From Paenibacillus taihuensis (lineage in GTDB: Bacteria; Bacillota; Bacilli; Paenibacillales; Paenibacillaceae), in assembly GCF_003386535.1 (NCBI RefSeq), contig NZ_QTTN01000032.1, positions 1 to 64,000 of the forward strand: a stretch of 64,000 bases of DNA, read 5' to 3'. The first letter of the stretch is position 1, and every line of letters starts with the position of its first letter. The notes under the pieces are model-generated. The model was not told the origin of the DNA and did not search any database. It worked only from the letters and a program-made list of their open reading frames with translations. The translations under genes and the position numbers were made by a program. Of this stretch, positions 8,429 to 17,088 are shown in pieces.

Positions 8429-8467
8429 AACCCGGTAAGCTCCTCGCGAGCTGCCGGGTTATTTGTT
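8429..8467. terminator. Terminator between convergent DUF1761 and YnfA genes
   Basis: AACCCGG...AGCT pairs with AGCT...CCGGGTT (8429-8460), followed by ATTTGTT. It serves the + strand gene; the convergent gene ends at 8469, so it may work both ways. Confidence 0.8.
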
Positions 8468-8468
8468 A

Positions 8469-8795
8469 TCATGCTCTAGGCGCCCACAGGATAATGGACA
8501 CGCCGATGATACAGATCGCAGCGCCGAGCCAGTCGTAGAAATCGGGCGATTTCTTGTCAACGAGCCAGCCCCACAGCACGGCAAGCACGATGAACACGCC
8601 GCCATAGGCTGCATAGACACGGCCGAACGAAGGGAAGCTTTGCCACGTTGGCACGGCGCCGTAGAAGACAAGGATAAGGCTTCCCGCTAGACCGAAGGAC
8701 CATGGCTTGGATTCGCGCAGCCACTGCCAGATCAAGTACCCGCCGCCGATCTCGGCAAGTCCGGCAAGAATGAATAATGCAATTGCGAGCAGCAC
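8469..8795 (-). CDS. YnfA/UPF0060 family small membrane protein
   Basis: 108 residues, the family's usual length, with four transmembrane segments related to small multidrug-resistance proteins. Signatures seen are [18 protein letters not shown] near residues 11-28, [13 protein letters not shown] and '[15 protein letters not shown]'. A GTG start at 8795 follows an AAAGGAAA site. The function of the family is uncertain (export has been suggested). Located convergent with the DUF1761 gene. Confidence 0.88.
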   Translation of the reverse strand: MLLAIALFILAGLAEIGGGYLIWQWLRESKPWSFGLAGSLILVFYGAVPTWQSFPSFGRVYAAYGGVFIVLAVLWGWLVDKKSPDFYDWLGAAICIIGVSIILWAPRA

Positions 8796-9116
8796 AAGAT
8801 CATTTCCTTTCGACCATCATATCTCCACGTAGTAAAGCCTGAACACGCGTTCGAAGTAAACGAAGCAGGATTTTCGACACGGATGATCGAAAGAATACAT
8901 ACACCTTCTCAGTTCCCTCCGTGCTGCCTCTAACCTTTCCGATCCATGCCTAATAACAGGTGCTCATAGCCGCATAAATGTCTCTTTTAACCATAAATAC
9001 AGCCAAACCTGAGCTTTTACGCACGAACCTACAGGAAAAGTCTATTTCGAAACTTAAGGATCGCATGCTACATTGCAGATGTCAGGGTCACCTGAACATG
9101 ACTTAAGGGGGTTCAC
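8796..9116. other. Intergenic region with one short hairpin
   Basis: No gene is supported. TCAGG-GTCA-CCTGA (about 9082-9095) forms a small hairpin just upstream of the short ORF at 9117. No riboswitch was recognised. Confidence 0.35.
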
Positions 9117-9155
9117 ATGTTGCGTAAAAACAATCAGCTGAGAGATCGAGAGTGA
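9117..9155 (+). CDS. Possible 12-residue leader peptide (MLRKNNQLRDRE)
   Basis: An ATG with an unusually strong ribosome site (TAAGGGGG, five bases upstream) opens a 12-codon reading frame. Its TGA stop overlaps a GTG start of a 51-codon frame (sequence GTGA at 9152-9155). The overlap is the geometry of translational coupling. Whether it is translated is unknown; no similarity to attenuator leaders (runs of one amino acid) is seen. Confidence 0.3.
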   Translation: MLRKNNQLRDRE

Positions 9156-9307
9156 ACAAGAAAGTATCTATAAGTGACAACTCCGCAGCAACGACGGCTG
9201 AACCGCCAACGGAAATCAACTGGCACGGTAACTCGTTGCAGCGCTGGGCAGCTCCGGCGTACTGTCGTAATCAGGAGCCGCCGGAAAATCGCAACGCTCG
9301 GAGCTGA
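9152..9307 (+). CDS. Possible small protein (51 aa), translationally coupled to the leader
   Basis: Starts MNKKVSISDNSAATTAEPPT and ends ENRNARS; hydrophilic, one cysteine, three tryptophan or tyrosine clusters, no membrane span. The GTG start overlaps the preceding frame's stop. The stop codon lies inside the stem of a strong terminator, so a transcript of about 200-250 nt would end here. It could equally be a small non-coding RNA. No family recognised. Confidence 0.3.
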   Translation: MNKKVSISDNSAATTAEPPTEINWHGNSLQRWAAPAYCRNQEPPENRNARS

Positions 9308-9340
9308 GAAAGCGAAATCAGCTCTCTCAGCTTTTTTGTT
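9303..9340 (+). terminator. Rho-independent terminator after the small-ORF locus
   Basis: GCTGAGA (9303-9309) pairs with TCTCAGC (9325-9331), followed by TTTTTT. An alternative pairing GAGCTGA/TCAGCTC shares the 5' arm. It separates the small ORFs from the GNAT gene. Confidence 0.8.
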
Positions 9341-9411
9341 TCGGTAGCCTCATACGAATTTTGGTAATATGGGAGTGTCACACTTTACATAACATTGAGG
9401 TGAGCGCAACT

Positions 9412-9906
9412 ATGCTGCATATTAGACCGATGAAGCCGTCGGAGCTGGATTTTCTAATGAATATGCATTACGAAGCGATTCATATATTGGAGAACAAGCC
9501 GCCGAGGGATGAGCTGCTGAATGAACCGTCACTTCGCAAGTATCACGAAGGCTGGGGCAGAGCAGGAGATGCTGCTCTCGTTGCCGAAGTGGATGGGAGG
9601 CTTGTCGGAGCAGTTTGGTATCGATTGTTTGACGAGGCAAATAAGGGCTACGGTTTCGTAGATGCCGGCACGCCGGAGCTTGGCATTGCGATCTCGCCTG
9701 ATCATCGTGGACAAGGCATCGGCATCGCGCTTATGCAAGCTATTATCGAACATGCGCGAGCGGGCGGATTTCCTTCGCTTTCACTCAGCGTAGACCCGGT
9801 CAACACCAGTGCTGTTCAATTGTACGAACGCTTTGAATTTGAACGCTGCGGGATGGAAGGAACCTCGTGGACGATGAAGCTGAATTTCATGCTGAATTTC
9901 ACTTAA
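9412..9906 (+). CDS. GNAT-family N-acetyltransferase
   Basis: 164 residues. A typical single GNAT domain: beta-strand 'LVAEVDGRLVGAVWYR', then the acetyl-CoA pyrophosphate loop 'ISPDHRGQGIGIALMQAII' at about residues 100-118, and a C-terminal 'NTSAVQLYERFEFERCG'. ATG at 9412 is chosen because GAGGTGAG lies just upstream; an in-frame upstream extension lacks a site. The substrate is unknown. It is followed 32 bp later by an SDR gene in the same direction. Confidence 0.85.
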   Translation: MLHIRPMKPSELDFLMNMHYEAIHILENKPPRDELLNEPSLRKYHEGWGRAGDAALVAEVDGRLVGAVWYRLFDEANKGYGFVDAGTPELGIAISPDHRGQGIGIALMQAIIEHARAGGFPSLSLSVDPVNTSAVQLYERFEFERCGMEGTSWTMKLNFMLNFT

Positions 9907-9938
9907 CATCAATCTCGAGCTATGTAGGAGGCGTACAT

Positions 9939-10766
9939 ATGAAGATTCTGATTACAGGAGCAAGTGGCAATGTCGGCACAGGGGTACTCCAAGCACTGCC
10001 ACCAGAGCATGACATACGGCTGTCCGATATCGCACCACCAAGCTCTACATCGTCGACGCGCGCATGGTTTCCAGCAGATGTGAGAGAGGCGCACGCACTT
10101 GATGAGGCTGCGCAAGGCGTAGATATTATCGTCCATACGCCAGCTTACCATGGCATCCATATGGGCGCCTTCTCCGAAAAAGCGTTCTACGACCTTAATG
10201 TCACCGGCACTTTCGAGATGTTCCAAACGGCCGTGCGGCAGAACGTTCGCCGCGTCGTCTGGCTGTCCAGCATGTCCTTCTTCGGGGACGACTTCTACGC
10301 GTACACGAAGAAGCTCGGCGAGCAGCTATGCGAATTTTACAATCGCAAGCACGGCATTGAAGTGATCATGCCCCGCCCGGCCGACTTTACACCGTTCCGA
10401 TCGCGCGCGCATTACGGCGAGCGGCTGCTGCATGGCGGAGTCGATCGCCGCGATGTCATTCAAGCCGTCGTGAAGGCGACAACTTGCGAGCAATCATTCG
10501 GCGCGTACCATATCGTTCGCGAGGACCGCTTCACGGAAGCGGATGTTGCAGCCTACGAACAAGGGAAGCGGCTCGAAACATGGGAGAAGCTCTATCCCGG
10601 CGCTGCGGCGATCATTGAGAAATATAATTTTCACATGCCGGAATCGATTCATCCTGCGGAATTAACGCGCGAGAAGCAAGAGCTGGGCTACGCGCCGACT
10701 TACAATTTCGGCACATTCATAGAAGAGTTCACGCAAGACAACACCGTTATCGAAGTGAATTCATAA
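9939..10766 (+). CDS. NAD-dependent epimerase/dehydratase (extended SDR)
   Basis: 275 residues. The Rossmann dinucleotide motif GASGNVGTG is at residues 7-15, with 'VVWLSSMSFFGDDFYAYTKK' supplying the Ser/Tyr-x3-Lys catalytic set (YTKK in place of YxxxK; the Tyr/Lys spacing suggests YAYTKK). The chosen ATG at 9939 has TAGGAGG upstream. The last third is the variable substrate domain. Probably co-transcribed with the GNAT. Its substrate, a nucleotide sugar or other alcohol, is not evident. Confidence 0.82.
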   Translation: MKILITGASGNVGTGVLQALPPEHDIRLSDIAPPSSTSSTRAWFPADVREAHALDEAAQGVDIIVHTPAYHGIHMGAFSEKAFYDLNVTGTFEMFQTAVRQNVRRVVWLSSMSFFGDDFYAYTKKLGEQLCEFYNRKHGIEVIMPRPADFTPFRSRAHYGERLLHGGVDRRDVIQAVVKATTCEQSFGAYHIVREDRFTEADVAAYEQGKRLETWEKLYPGAAAIIEKYNFHMPESIHPAELTREKQELGYAPTYNFGTFIEEFTQDNTVIEVNS

Positions 10767-10808
10767 TTCATAATTTCCTGCGAAATCATAATTTGCTCCA
10801 TAAAACGA

Positions 10809-10835
10809 CGAAAGACTAAGCTTTGCTTAGTCTTT
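10809..10835. terminator. Shared terminator of the SDR and CDF genes
   Basis: AAAGACTAAGC (10811-10821) pairs with GCTTAGTCTTT (10825-10835). The stem also encodes the last codons and stop of the convergent CDF gene. Confidence 0.75.
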
Positions 10836-11706
10836 GGTTCTGTATATAAGGCTCGATATGCACATGTACCTGCATGACCTGATGCTTCTCAAGCAGCTCG
10901 ATCTCCACATGCTCCGTAATTTCATGGCTCTCCAGCACATTCATCTCATGATCCACTTCAATGACGACATCCACGAAGATTTGATTGCCGTGCACGCGCC
11001 CCTTAATGTCACGAACCCCTTCGACACCGTCCAGCGCAAGCACGGTTTCCTTATACTTCTCAAGCTCATGCTCATCGAAGCCGTCGGTCAGCATATGCGT
11101 CGCTTCGCGGAAGATGTCCCACGCCGTCTTCCAGATTAGCAAGCCAACGAGGATTGCGGTCGCTGCATCCAGCCACGGCAGACCATAGATTGCGCCGATA
11201 ACGCCGACGAATGTGCCCAAGCTGACGATGGCATCGGAGCGATTGTCGAGCGCGGCTGCTTTCAGCGCATGGCTCTGTGTCCGCTGCGCCAGTGAACGAT
11301 TGAAGCGGTAGACTGCGTACATCGCGACAGCCGAGAATACAGCAACCCATGCTGCGAACAGATCTGGAGCGACAATGTCTTTCCGAACGATTTTGGCAAA
11401 AGCGCTCCGAAGCACTTCGATACCAGCCCCGAACATAACGAATGACGCGACCATCGAAGCAATCGTCTCGGCACGCGAGTGGCCGTATTGGTGGTCGGCA
11501 TCCGCTGGTTTATTCGAGATCCGCAGCCCAATCAGCACCGCAAGCGATGCGAAAATATCCGATGTATTGTTCAGGCCGTCCGCCATAAGCGCCTCTGATT
11601 TTCCCCACCAGCCTGACCCGATCTTGAGCAAGGAGAGCACGATATAAACACCGATGCTGATCCATGCGCCGATCTCGGCTTGTTTGTTGTTTGTTTCGGT
11701 ATTCAA
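10816..11706 (-). CDS. Cation diffusion facilitator (CDF) family metal exporter
   Basis: 296 residues. Six membrane spans occupy residues ~10-210, and a cytoplasmic ferredoxin-like dimer domain follows (HVHIEPYIQ at the end). The transport-site residues are visible: D43 and D47/D50 region in MADGLNNTSD, and HALKAAALDNRSD in TMS5. The loop HQYGHSRAE at 72-80 is conserved. CDF proteins exchange Zn, Mn, Fe or Co for protons; this subgroup (MamB/YeaB-like) is not easily assigned to one metal. No metal regulator is adjacent. Start ATG at 11706 is followed by a polar N-terminus. Confidence 0.9.
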   Translation of the reverse strand: MNTETNNKQAEIGAWISIGVYIVLSLLKIGSGWWGKSEALMADGLNNTSDIFASLAVLIGLRISNKPADADHQYGHSRAETIASMVASFVMFGAGIEVLRSAFAKIVRKDIVAPDLFAAWVAVFSAVAMYAVYRFNRSLAQRTQSHALKAAALDNRSDAIVSLGTFVGVIGAIYGLPWLDAATAILVGLLIWKTAWDIFREATHMLTDGFDEHELEKYKETVLALDGVEGVRDIKGRVHGNQIFVDVVIEVDHEMNVLESHEITEHVEIELLEKHQVMQVHVHIEPYIQNQRLSKA

Positions 11707-11945
11707 TTCGCTGTTTCCCCCGACCCATTAGTTTTCACTTGTGAGTCCTTATTATATAAAACGATTTTCGTGTGGGTCTAGAGAAACAGTGTTTCTTTAG
11801 GTAATGACAGTTTAACGGGGTCAATATCGTTTAGACAAGCCAACTATGTTGCATGCGACCAATTCTCAAAAATGTTACTAAGTTGACTCGTACCTGCATA
11901 CGATTAAGGCGAAGCATGCCTAAGACAAAGGGAGGATGCTGCCTA

Positions 11946-14330
11946 ATGACCCCGTATAACGAGCAGCTTTTCCAGTTTGCCAGCGCTTATTTGCCGTATG
12001 GCGCTGAGCTGGAGTTTATTGAAAGCACGATACCGCGAGCTGCGATTTGCGCAGTTGATATGAATGAAGATCACATCCCCGAAACGGTGATGGTCTACCG
12101 ATTGAACGGCGGACTTCATCTGCTGGCGCTCCGCTATCAGGACGGCGTATGGGAGCGGGTCTCCGGCCTAGCTGCGCCGGGCTACGGCGTGACGCTCATG
12201 ACTGCGATGCCGATAACGCGCACGGGCTCGAACAATCTGGTCATCGGCTGGCAGGTTAGCCAAACGTATTCGAAGCTATCCGTCTACGAGTGGACCGATG
12301 ATGGGCTAATCGATATTGCACCTGCTGAGATGCACTACAGCTACTTGGAGCCGGCACCTGTAACGAGCAGGAATAATGCCGATGATACGCTCTGTATTGC
12401 GCTGTGGTCCCATGAATCAGGGGAGGCTTACCGCGTTGAAGTCGTAAAGTGGAACGGCAATGAGTTCGTAGAAGCGCAGGATGCATATGCCGAATACTAT
12501 CCGAACATTGCCCGCTATTACGGGGAGTTGACGCGACGGTATCCAGGCGCGCCGCTCTACTGGGAGTATCTTGCAGATGCGCAGTATCGGGCGAGCATGT
12601 CGCGGGCGGTTGGTCTGTATCCAGCGTCGCTTAAGCTTGTCGGCGGTACCAAATGGGGGTATATCGACGGCAGCGGCAGAATGGAGATTCCTGCACGTTT
12701 TGACGATGCGAATGATTTTCAGAAGAACGGTCTCGCAATCGTATCGGAGAGAGGCAAAGCGGGGCTTATCAACTCTACCAATCGCTATGTTGTGCAGCCA
12801 ATCTATGATTCCATCTACCCATTCTCGGAGCGGCGCGCGGCTGTAATCGACAAGCAAGGATTTCATATGATCAACGAGAGCGGGCAGGTGCTCACGAAGC
12901 GCGCTTATCCATACATAGCCGATATGCGTGGAGGACGATCGCTCTTCTATATCTCGAAAGAAATGCCTGACGGCTCCTCGCAAAGCTTGTATGGATACCT
13001 CGATGCTGATGGCAATGAAGTGATCCCTGCGCAGTATGAGGATGCGACGGATTTCACGAACGGGCGTGCCGTTGTGAAGATCAAGGAAAATGAATACGCG
13101 TTGATCAATACAAGCGGCAGGCGACTCGCCACATATCCGTTCGCCTATGTCGGTCCTTATGGGGACGGAATGCTCTCGTTCCAGCGGGATGTTTCCGGCA
13201 AGTATGGCTATATCGACGACCGCGGCAAAATCGTCATCCAGCCAACCTACTATGCAGCTATGCCATTCGAGCGGGGGCGAGCCGTCGTAAATACGTCCGC
13301 GGATTTCCACTCCGAATACGGCGTCATCAATAAGAAGGGCGAATACACCGTCGAACCGAAGTATAACGATGTGCGCAGCTTGGGCGAGGAACGGTTTGCG
13401 CTCGGCAATGCCATTGATAAAGAGCAGCCTTTCGTCGGTTCGATCTATGCCATTGCAGATTGGAACGGGAAGCGGCTGACCGATTTCATATTCAACGATG
13501 TATCGGATTATCAGAACGGTCTCGCTTCCGTGTCCGATACGAAGCAGACGTATTTGATCGACCGCACGGGCAAGCCTGCTCAGGGTTATCCGCGCGTTCA
13601 AGGACGAGGCTCGCTGACAGTCGAAGAGGGCGGGATTATCAAAGCGTTTGTCGATCAGCGTCTCTCGTACCGCAACCGCCCCGGACGAATCATTTGGGCG
13701 CAAAATGTCGTCATTCCGCTTGCGCCGCCTTATGCTGTCAAAGAGGAGAAGTACAATCCGAATCCGGACTATCTCGTCTACTATCCGCAAGTCGAAGGGA
13801 TGGCCGATCAAGCTGCGATGCGGAGAGTCAATGCGAAGCTGAAAGAGATGTCACAGGTGAAGCCGATTCCTCCGAATCAGAAGCTCGATTATTCGTACAA
13901 CGGCGATTTCGACGTCAAGTTCTTCAAGCACCAGCTGTTGGAGCTCGAGCTTACCGGCTACAATTACCCATTCGGCGCCGCGCATGGAATGCCGACGCAA
14001 GTCTATGCGATTCTCAATCTGGTGTCGGGCCGTATGTTCACGCTGAAAGACTTGTTCAAGCCGGATAGCGATTATGTGAAGGTGCTGAGCGACATCGTCG
14101 GCCGGCAGATCAAAGAAGACCCGCAATACTCGTACGTATTCCCCGACACGTACAAAGGCATCAGCCCTGATCAGCCGTTCTTCGTCACCGAGAATGCGCT
14201 GCATCTCTACTTCAATCCGTATGATATTGCGCCGTATGCTGCGGGATTCGTGACGTTCACGATTCCTTTTGCACAGATTCGGAGCATTATTGATACGAAC
14301 GGGGAGTTCTGGAAGTCGTTCCATCCTTAA
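11946..14330 (+). CDS. WG-repeat protein with C-terminal DUF3298/RsiV-like domain
   Basis: About 794 residues from the ATG at 11946 (GGGAGG ten bases upstream; the frame extends further up without a site). The middle holds at least seven WG repeats, for example KWGYIDGSGRMEIPARFDDA, 'GYLDADGNEVIPAQYEDATDF' and YGYIDDRGKIVIQPTYYAA. The last ~220 residues (VVYYPQVEGMADQAAMRRVN onwards, then GAAHGMPTQVYAILNLVSGR) match the DUF4163/DUF3298 pair found in RsiV, where it is the lysozyme-sensing domain. No signal peptide is obvious. A binding or sensing role is inferred; no partner gene is adjacent. Confidence 0.8.
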   Translation: MTPYNEQLFQFASAYLPYGAELEFIESTIPRAAICAVDMNEDHIPETVMVYRLNGGLHLLALRYQDGVWERVSGLAAPGYGVTLMTAMPITRTGSNNLVIGWQVSQTYSKLSVYEWTDDGLIDIAPAEMHYSYLEPAPVTSRNNADDTLCIALWSHESGEAYRVEVVKWNGNEFVEAQDAYAEYYPNIARYYGELTRRYPGAPLYWEYLADAQYRASMSRAVGLYPASLKLVGGTKWGYIDGSGRMEIPARFDDANDFQKNGLAIVSERGKAGLINSTNRYVVQPIYDSIYPFSERRAAVIDKQGFHMINESGQVLTKRAYPYIADMRGGRSLFYISKEMPDGSSQSLYGYLDADGNEVIPAQYEDATDFTNGRAVVKIKENEYALINTSGRRLATYPFAYVGPYGDGMLSFQRDVSGKYGYIDDRGKIVIQPTYYAAMPFERGRAVVNTSADFHSEYGVINKKGEYTVEPKYNDVRSLGEERFALGNAIDKEQPFVGSIYAIADWNGKRLTDFIFNDVSDYQNGLASVSDTKQTYLIDRTGKPAQGYPRVQGRGSLTVEEGGIIKAFVDQRLSYRNRPGRIIWAQNVVIPLAPPYAVKEEKYNPNPDYLVYYPQVEGMADQAAMRRVNAKLKEMSQVKPIPPNQKLDYSYNGDFDVKFFKHQLLELELTGYNYPFGAAHGMPTQVYAILNLVSGRMFTLKDLFKPDSDYVKVLSDIVGRQIKEDPQYSYVFPDTYKGISPDQPFFVTENALHLYFNPYDIAPYAAGFVTFTIPFAQIRSIIDTNGEFWKSFHP

Positions 14331-14342
14331 AGGCATGAGGGA

Positions 14343-14376
14343 GGGAAGCCGGGCATGGTGCTCGGCTTCCCTTTTT
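14343..14376 (+). terminator. Terminator of the WG-repeat gene
   Basis: GGGAAGCCG (14343-14351) pairs with CGGCTTCCC (14363-14371), followed by TTTTT. Confidence 0.85.
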
Positions 14377-14541
14377 GGCAGTCGAACGAAACTTTCCAGT
14401 CATTGGAAGGTATAAGGGAGTGAAGCTGTAAGAGACAACGGGTTCTAGAGTTAAGGGGGAGTAATACTGAAAAGTATCAAGCATTAACGCTGCTTTAAGG
14501 ACCGTTATTTTCATATAAAGACTATAATGAAATTAGCAGTA

Positions 14542-14793
14542 TAAGCACGAATCCCAATATCTACACTATTGGTCTATGAGAATCCAGCGACTAATGGTAA
14601 GATCGATGGATTGGAAGACCCGAATAATAAAATAAGCGGCTATAGTTTCGGAGTTCCAGGTCTCGGAATACCGGATAAGAGAATTACCGTAGCACACGCA
14701 CCACTGTATGTTCTGATGAAACATAGGAATCATGAAATTGAATATGTAACTGACGACATTAAGAAATTAAATGATTTTCTAAAGAAGGAATAA
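14542..14793 (+). pseudogene. AT-rich gene remnant of unknown family
   Basis: An open frame from a stop at 14542 to a TAA at 14793 reads ...LVYENPATNGKIDGLEDPNN and ends KKLNDFLKKE. The residues look protein-like (balanced, amphipathic C-terminal helix), but the only starts are a TTG without ribosome site. Base composition is more AT-rich than the neighbours. The most likely reading is the C-terminal end of a lost, acquired gene. No family is recognised. Confidence 0.35.
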
Positions 14794-14834
14794 AAATAAC
14801 TAGAGTATCCATGTTTCAGTAGAGGGGAATTGAA

Positions 14835-15635
14835 GTGTCGGAACGGGTTAGTATAGTACGCGTCGCAGCCATCGTCAGCGTGATTCTGCTTGTGTTTGCG
14901 ATCTTGCTGGTGTTCATGCTGAAAATGCTCAATAGCCATGAAAGTCATCATGTGATCCGCTTCCCGGCGCATGAGTATCAATATTTGGAGGAGGAAGCTG
15001 CGAACGGCTTCAAGCTGCATGTGCTGCAAACGGAGCCTTCGAACATCTCACTTGAAGTGGTCCGGCAAAATCTCGCTTTATCCGATTATTACGGCGTCAA
15101 TGGCGGGTTCTTCTACGATATGAGCCTGCTCAGCATGGGCATCGTAAATGGTCAGCCGGTCGGCGGGGCGAAGGGGCAGTATGGAACGGGAGACGAGAAT
15201 ACGAAATACGCGCGCGGTACGCTTGTCTGGGACGGTGCGAGCAATCAGCTGTCTGTCCAGATCGTGAGCAAGTCAGCGGAGCTGAAGGTGAAGGATCCGC
15301 TCCGCTTCTGGGCGCAGGGCGGCATCAGCATGAGCCTTGGGCAAGATGCGATGTGGCAGGAGCAAGCGATTCGCGAGAACGCGCCGTTAATGGACGACGC
15401 CCATCTGCGCAGCGCTGCGGTCTATGACCGGCAAGGAAAACTCTATCTCATCGTGAGCAGCACGAAAGGGACGCTGGCGGATTTTCGAGCGGCGATTCTG
15501 GAGCAGCTGGGTAACTTGGACCTCGTCGATGGGATCTTTCTAGATGGAGACGGCTCGTCCCAAATGCAAGCAGCGGAGATGATTCTGCCAGGCGACAGCC
15601 GGCCGGTTGTAGAGATGATGCGGATCGTGCGGTAG
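14835..15635 (+). CDS. Membrane-anchored phosphodiester glycosidase (NAGPA) domain protein
   Basis: 266 residues. GTG start at 14835 has GAGGGGAA upstream. A single N-terminal span (residues ~8-32) anchors an outer domain of the phosphodiester glycosidase/DUF2233 type: 'DYYGVNGGFFYDMSLLSMG' near residues 77-95, and the diagnostic 'DGIFLDGDGSSQM' near 235-247. Family members remove GlcNAc or related caps from phosphodiesters, for instance on wall polymers or mannose-6-phosphate. The gene is monocistronic. Confidence 0.85.
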   Translation: MSERVSIVRVAAIVSVILLVFAILLVFMLKMLNSHESHHVIRFPAHEYQYLEEEAANGFKLHVLQTEPSNISLEVVRQNLALSDYYGVNGGFFYDMSLLSMGIVNGQPVGGAKGQYGTGDENTKYARGTLVWDGASNQLSVQIVSKSAELKVKDPLRFWAQGGISMSLGQDAMWQEQAIRENAPLMDDAHLRSAAVYDRQGKLYLIVSSTKGTLADFRAAILEQLGNLDLVDGIFLDGDGSSQMQAAEMILPGDSRPVVEMMRIVR

Positions 15636-15644
15636 CTGAATAAT

Positions 15645-15668
15645 TCGAGCATATGAGCTCGATTTTGA
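15645..15668 (+). terminator. Weak terminator
   Basis: TCGAGC (15645-15650) pairs with GCTCGA (15657-15662) followed by TTTT. Confidence 0.45.
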
Positions 15669-15777
15669 TATATGTATAGATCGATAGATCATTTATTGTA
15701 CAAGGGTGGTAGCTGCAAACACGATAAATCTGGTTTCCAAATTCGGACTTGGACGGTGATTAGGAGTGAAGCAGAAC

Positions 15778-16761
15778 ATGCGAATTGCCTTAGGTCAAAT
15801 GCAAGAGCTGACTCATGAAACGATGACGTATGCGAAACAGTTAGGTGTAACGAGTGTCCAACTGAACACCCCGAAAATTTCAGGCGAGCATTGCTGGACG
15901 TACGAGGATTTGCTAGCGATCAAGAAGACTTGCGATGAGAATGGATTGTTCCTGGAATCCATAGAGAATGTTCCGATTCGATTCTATGACAAGATCATGC
16001 TCGGGTTGCCCGGCAGGGACGAGCAAATTGAGAACTATTGCACTATTATCCGGCACATGGGGCGTGCAGGCATTCCGGTTCTGGGGCATCACTTCATGCC
16101 GAACTTTGTATGGCGGACTTCTTCCGAGCCGGGAAGGGGCGGTGCGTTGTGTACGGCCTTCGATCTTGCAGTTGCAGCTAACGGCATCAACCAAGTGAAG
16201 TATCCTGCAAACCGAGAAGTGCGGATCGCTGACGAGTCGGTTATGTGGGACAACTATACTTATTTCTTGAAAGCCGTGCTTCCCGTAGCAGAAGAGAGTG
16301 GGGTGCGGCTTGCGCTGCATCCTGATGATCCGCCGGTCGCGATGCTGGACGGTACGGCTAGAATTTTCTATCAGGTCGACAATTTCAAACGGGCGGAAGC
16401 GATTGCCAGCAGCGATGCGTGGGGACTGAATCTGTGCCTCGGCTGCTGCTCAGAGATGGTCATGGGTGCGGCGAATGTGATGGAGATGATCCGATATTTT
16501 GGCCCGCGGAACAAAATCTGTTATGTGCATTTCCGCGATGTGCAGGGAACGATGCCGAAGTTTCAAGAGTGCTTCCTGGGCGAGGGTAACTATCATCCCG
16601 CGGAAGTGCTGCTGGAGCTTAAACGCTCCGGATTCACTGGCTTCTTGATGGACGACCATGTGCCAGCCGTCATCAATGATACGCCTTGGGGACACCGCGC
16701 ACGCGCGCATGCGGTTGGTTATATGCAAGGGCTGTTGAATGCGCTGGAGTTGGTGGAGTAG
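15778..16761 (+). CDS. uxuA: Mannonate dehydratase
   Basis: 327 residues; a TIM-barrel enzyme dehydrating D-mannonate to 2-keto-3-deoxygluconate in glucuronate breakdown. Signatures seen: 'RLALHPDDPPV' (metal-binding His and Asp), 'LCLGCCSEM', KICYVHFRDVQGTMP and 'GFLMDDHVPAV'. The length is a little under the usual ~350. ATG at 15778 is preferred over an in-frame GTG at 15766 because TAGGAG lies 11 bases upstream. It stands alone; no other hexuronate genes (uxaC, kdgK, kdgA) are in the window, so it is a dispersed or duplicated copy. Confidence 0.88.
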   Translation: MRIALGQMQELTHETMTYAKQLGVTSVQLNTPKISGEHCWTYEDLLAIKKTCDENGLFLESIENVPIRFYDKIMLGLPGRDEQIENYCTIIRHMGRAGIPVLGHHFMPNFVWRTSSEPGRGGALCTAFDLAVAANGINQVKYPANREVRIADESVMWDNYTYFLKAVLPVAEESGVRLALHPDDPPVAMLDGTARIFYQVDNFKRAEAIASSDAWGLNLCLGCCSEMVMGAANVMEMIRYFGPRNKICYVHFRDVQGTMPKFQECFLGEGNYHPAEVLLELKRSGFTGFLMDDHVPAVINDTPWGHRARAHAVGYMQGLLNALELVE

Positions 16762-16835
16762 GGGAGTAATGCTCTTGCTCTAGGTCTTATTCTAGGTCAA
16801 GGTCGTTGTGACCTCTAGGATCTCGCTGTCTATAA

Positions 16836-17012
16836 TGGATAAATCCAACGTAAAATAGCCATTTAAGCTGAAATGGCTGGCTTTAGTGGAATAATCCCAT
16901 CATTTCTCCTCGAAATAGGCAATATCGGCTCAATTAGCGATTAATGAGTGGATAAATCCAATATAGTCTCAAGATTTCCATAAAATTTAGGAGATCAGAG
17001 TGGATAAATCCA
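16836..17012. repeat. Four spaced copies of a TGGATAAATCCA dyad
   Basis: Near-palindromic TGGATAAATCCA occurs at 16836-16847, 16949-16960 and 17001-17012, with a variant TGGAATAATCCCA at 16887-16899; copies are followed by similar AT-rich tails (ACGTAAAAT, ATATAG, TTATAG). Spacing is 50-60 bp. Non-coding DNA between uxuA and the YusW gene. Function unknown. Confidence 0.7.
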
Positions 17013-17045
17013 TTATAGAGGTTAGCCTCTGTGCAGCCGCAATAA

Positions 17046-17074
17046 GAAAAGCCCCTTCACAGGGGCTTTTCTGC
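17046..17074. terminator. Terminator between uxuA and the YusW-domain gene
   Basis: AGAAAAGCCCC (17046-17055) pairs with GGGGCTTTTCT (17062-17072), giving T-runs in both directions. Confidence 0.85.
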
Positions 17075-17088
17075 TTTATACCAAGCTA

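Noticed and set aside
12417-13811. 464-aa reverse frame opposite the WG-repeat gene
   Set aside because: Ile/Arg-rich composition and no site; the forward protein has clear WG repeats.
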